From contig NZ_JAAIKA010000002.1 in NCBI RefSeq assembly GCF_011752015.1, positions 300,212 through 364,211 of the forward strand: 64,000 bases of DNA. Direction: 5' to 3'. Every line of letters begins with the position of its first letter. Within the stretch, counting starts at the first letter, position 1. This document shows positions 63,940 through 64,000 of this stretch, in pieces. The DNA is from Canibacter zhoujuaniae (GTDB lineage Bacteria; Actinomycetota; Actinomycetes; Actinomycetales; Microbacteriaceae). A model generated the notes under the pieces. The model did no database searches. It saw nothing but the letters and a program-made list of their open reading frames with translations, and was not told the origin of the DNA. The translations under genes and the position numbers were made by a program.

Positions 63940-64000
63940 TTGGCCGAACGTCAGGAAACGGAAACACGGTCAGCGTCTTGGTGGGAAACACTGTTTACAC
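63940..64000 (+). CDS. Possible start of a gene cut by the window edge
   Basis: From TTG 63940 an open frame reads LAERQETETRSASWWETLF to the end of the window. It is divergent from tgt by about 90 nt. Composition looks coding, but the ribosome site is weak and only 20 codons are visible, so no function can be given. Confidence 0.3.
   Translation, partial: MAERQETETRSASWWETLFT

Noticed and set aside
1..64000. CRISPR array, prophage, insertion sequence or replication origin
   Set aside because: No regularly spaced repeats, no transposase, integrase or phage structural genes and no dnaA-box cluster were seen on either strand.

Overview
This window comes from an actinobacterial chromosome, most likely a Micrococcales member and probably a Microbacteriaceae of moderate rather than very high GC. 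The genus is an inference. It rests on gene order (leuCD-murA-plsC-gpsA-ddl-DUF3515; rsmD-recG-coaD-yceD-rpmF-rnc-mutM-ftsY; ffh-rpsP-khpA-rimM-trmD-rplS-lepB-rnhB; ilvE-FAH-gltX), a zinc-free L32, frequent GTG/TTG starts, and a LAXTG-type (sortase E class) surface protein. I see no prophage, insertion sequence, CRISPR array or rRNA. Almost everything is core chromosome.

Layout. 1-4100: tail of a membrane protein, a LysR regulator divergent from an Orn/Lys/Arg decarboxylase, a lone enoyl-CoA hydratase and a tiny exported membrane protein. 4.2-14.6 kb: a large RecB-like nuclease/helicase fusion, alanine dehydrogenase divergent from an Lrp regulator and nicotinamidase, a DUF3516 Ski2-like helicase and a Ppx/GppA phosphatase. 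14.6-18.4 kb: tRNA-Gln, a 40-residue cysteine-rich microprotein, tRNA-Glu and three family-2 glycosyltransferases. 18.5-24 kb: two S9 serine peptidases, an unknown protein and a queuosine-precursor transporter. 24.1-32.3 kb: a Mn-sensing yybP-ykoY riboswitch in front of terC, followed closely by leuCD, murA, plsC, gpsA and ddl. 32.4-49.9 kb: a succinate-semialdehyde-type dehydrogenase, then long housekeeping operons for DNA repair, CoA, ribosome and SRP/secretion functions. 50.1-52.9 kb: an iron/heme-type HtaA surface protein anchored by LANTG. 53-64 kb: murI, rph, rdgB, a histidine-rich microprotein, tRNA-Leu, ilvE, FAH, rlmN, a LysR regulator, gltX, a thioredoxin-reductase-like flavoprotein and tgt.

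How the parts work together. Peptidoglycan precursor genes (murA, ddl, murI), phospholipid genes (gpsA, plsC), branched-chain amino acid genes (leuCD, ilvE) and the translation/secretion machinery are organised in tight operons with 1-23 nt overlaps. Metal handling recurs: the Mn riboswitch with TerC, two DtxR-like boxes before the HtaA heme-type protein, and the His-rich microprotein. The YhhQ-type transporter and Tgt fit salvage of a queuosine precursor.

The most unusual non-coding signal is a 74-nt element at 49976-50049. It has four nested or adjacent perfect inverted repeats that fold on paper into a tRNA-sized cloverleaf without being a tRNA. It lies between two DtxR-like boxes in the leader of the HtaA surface-protein gene. 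All positions and pairings were read by eye; no folding or database search was run.
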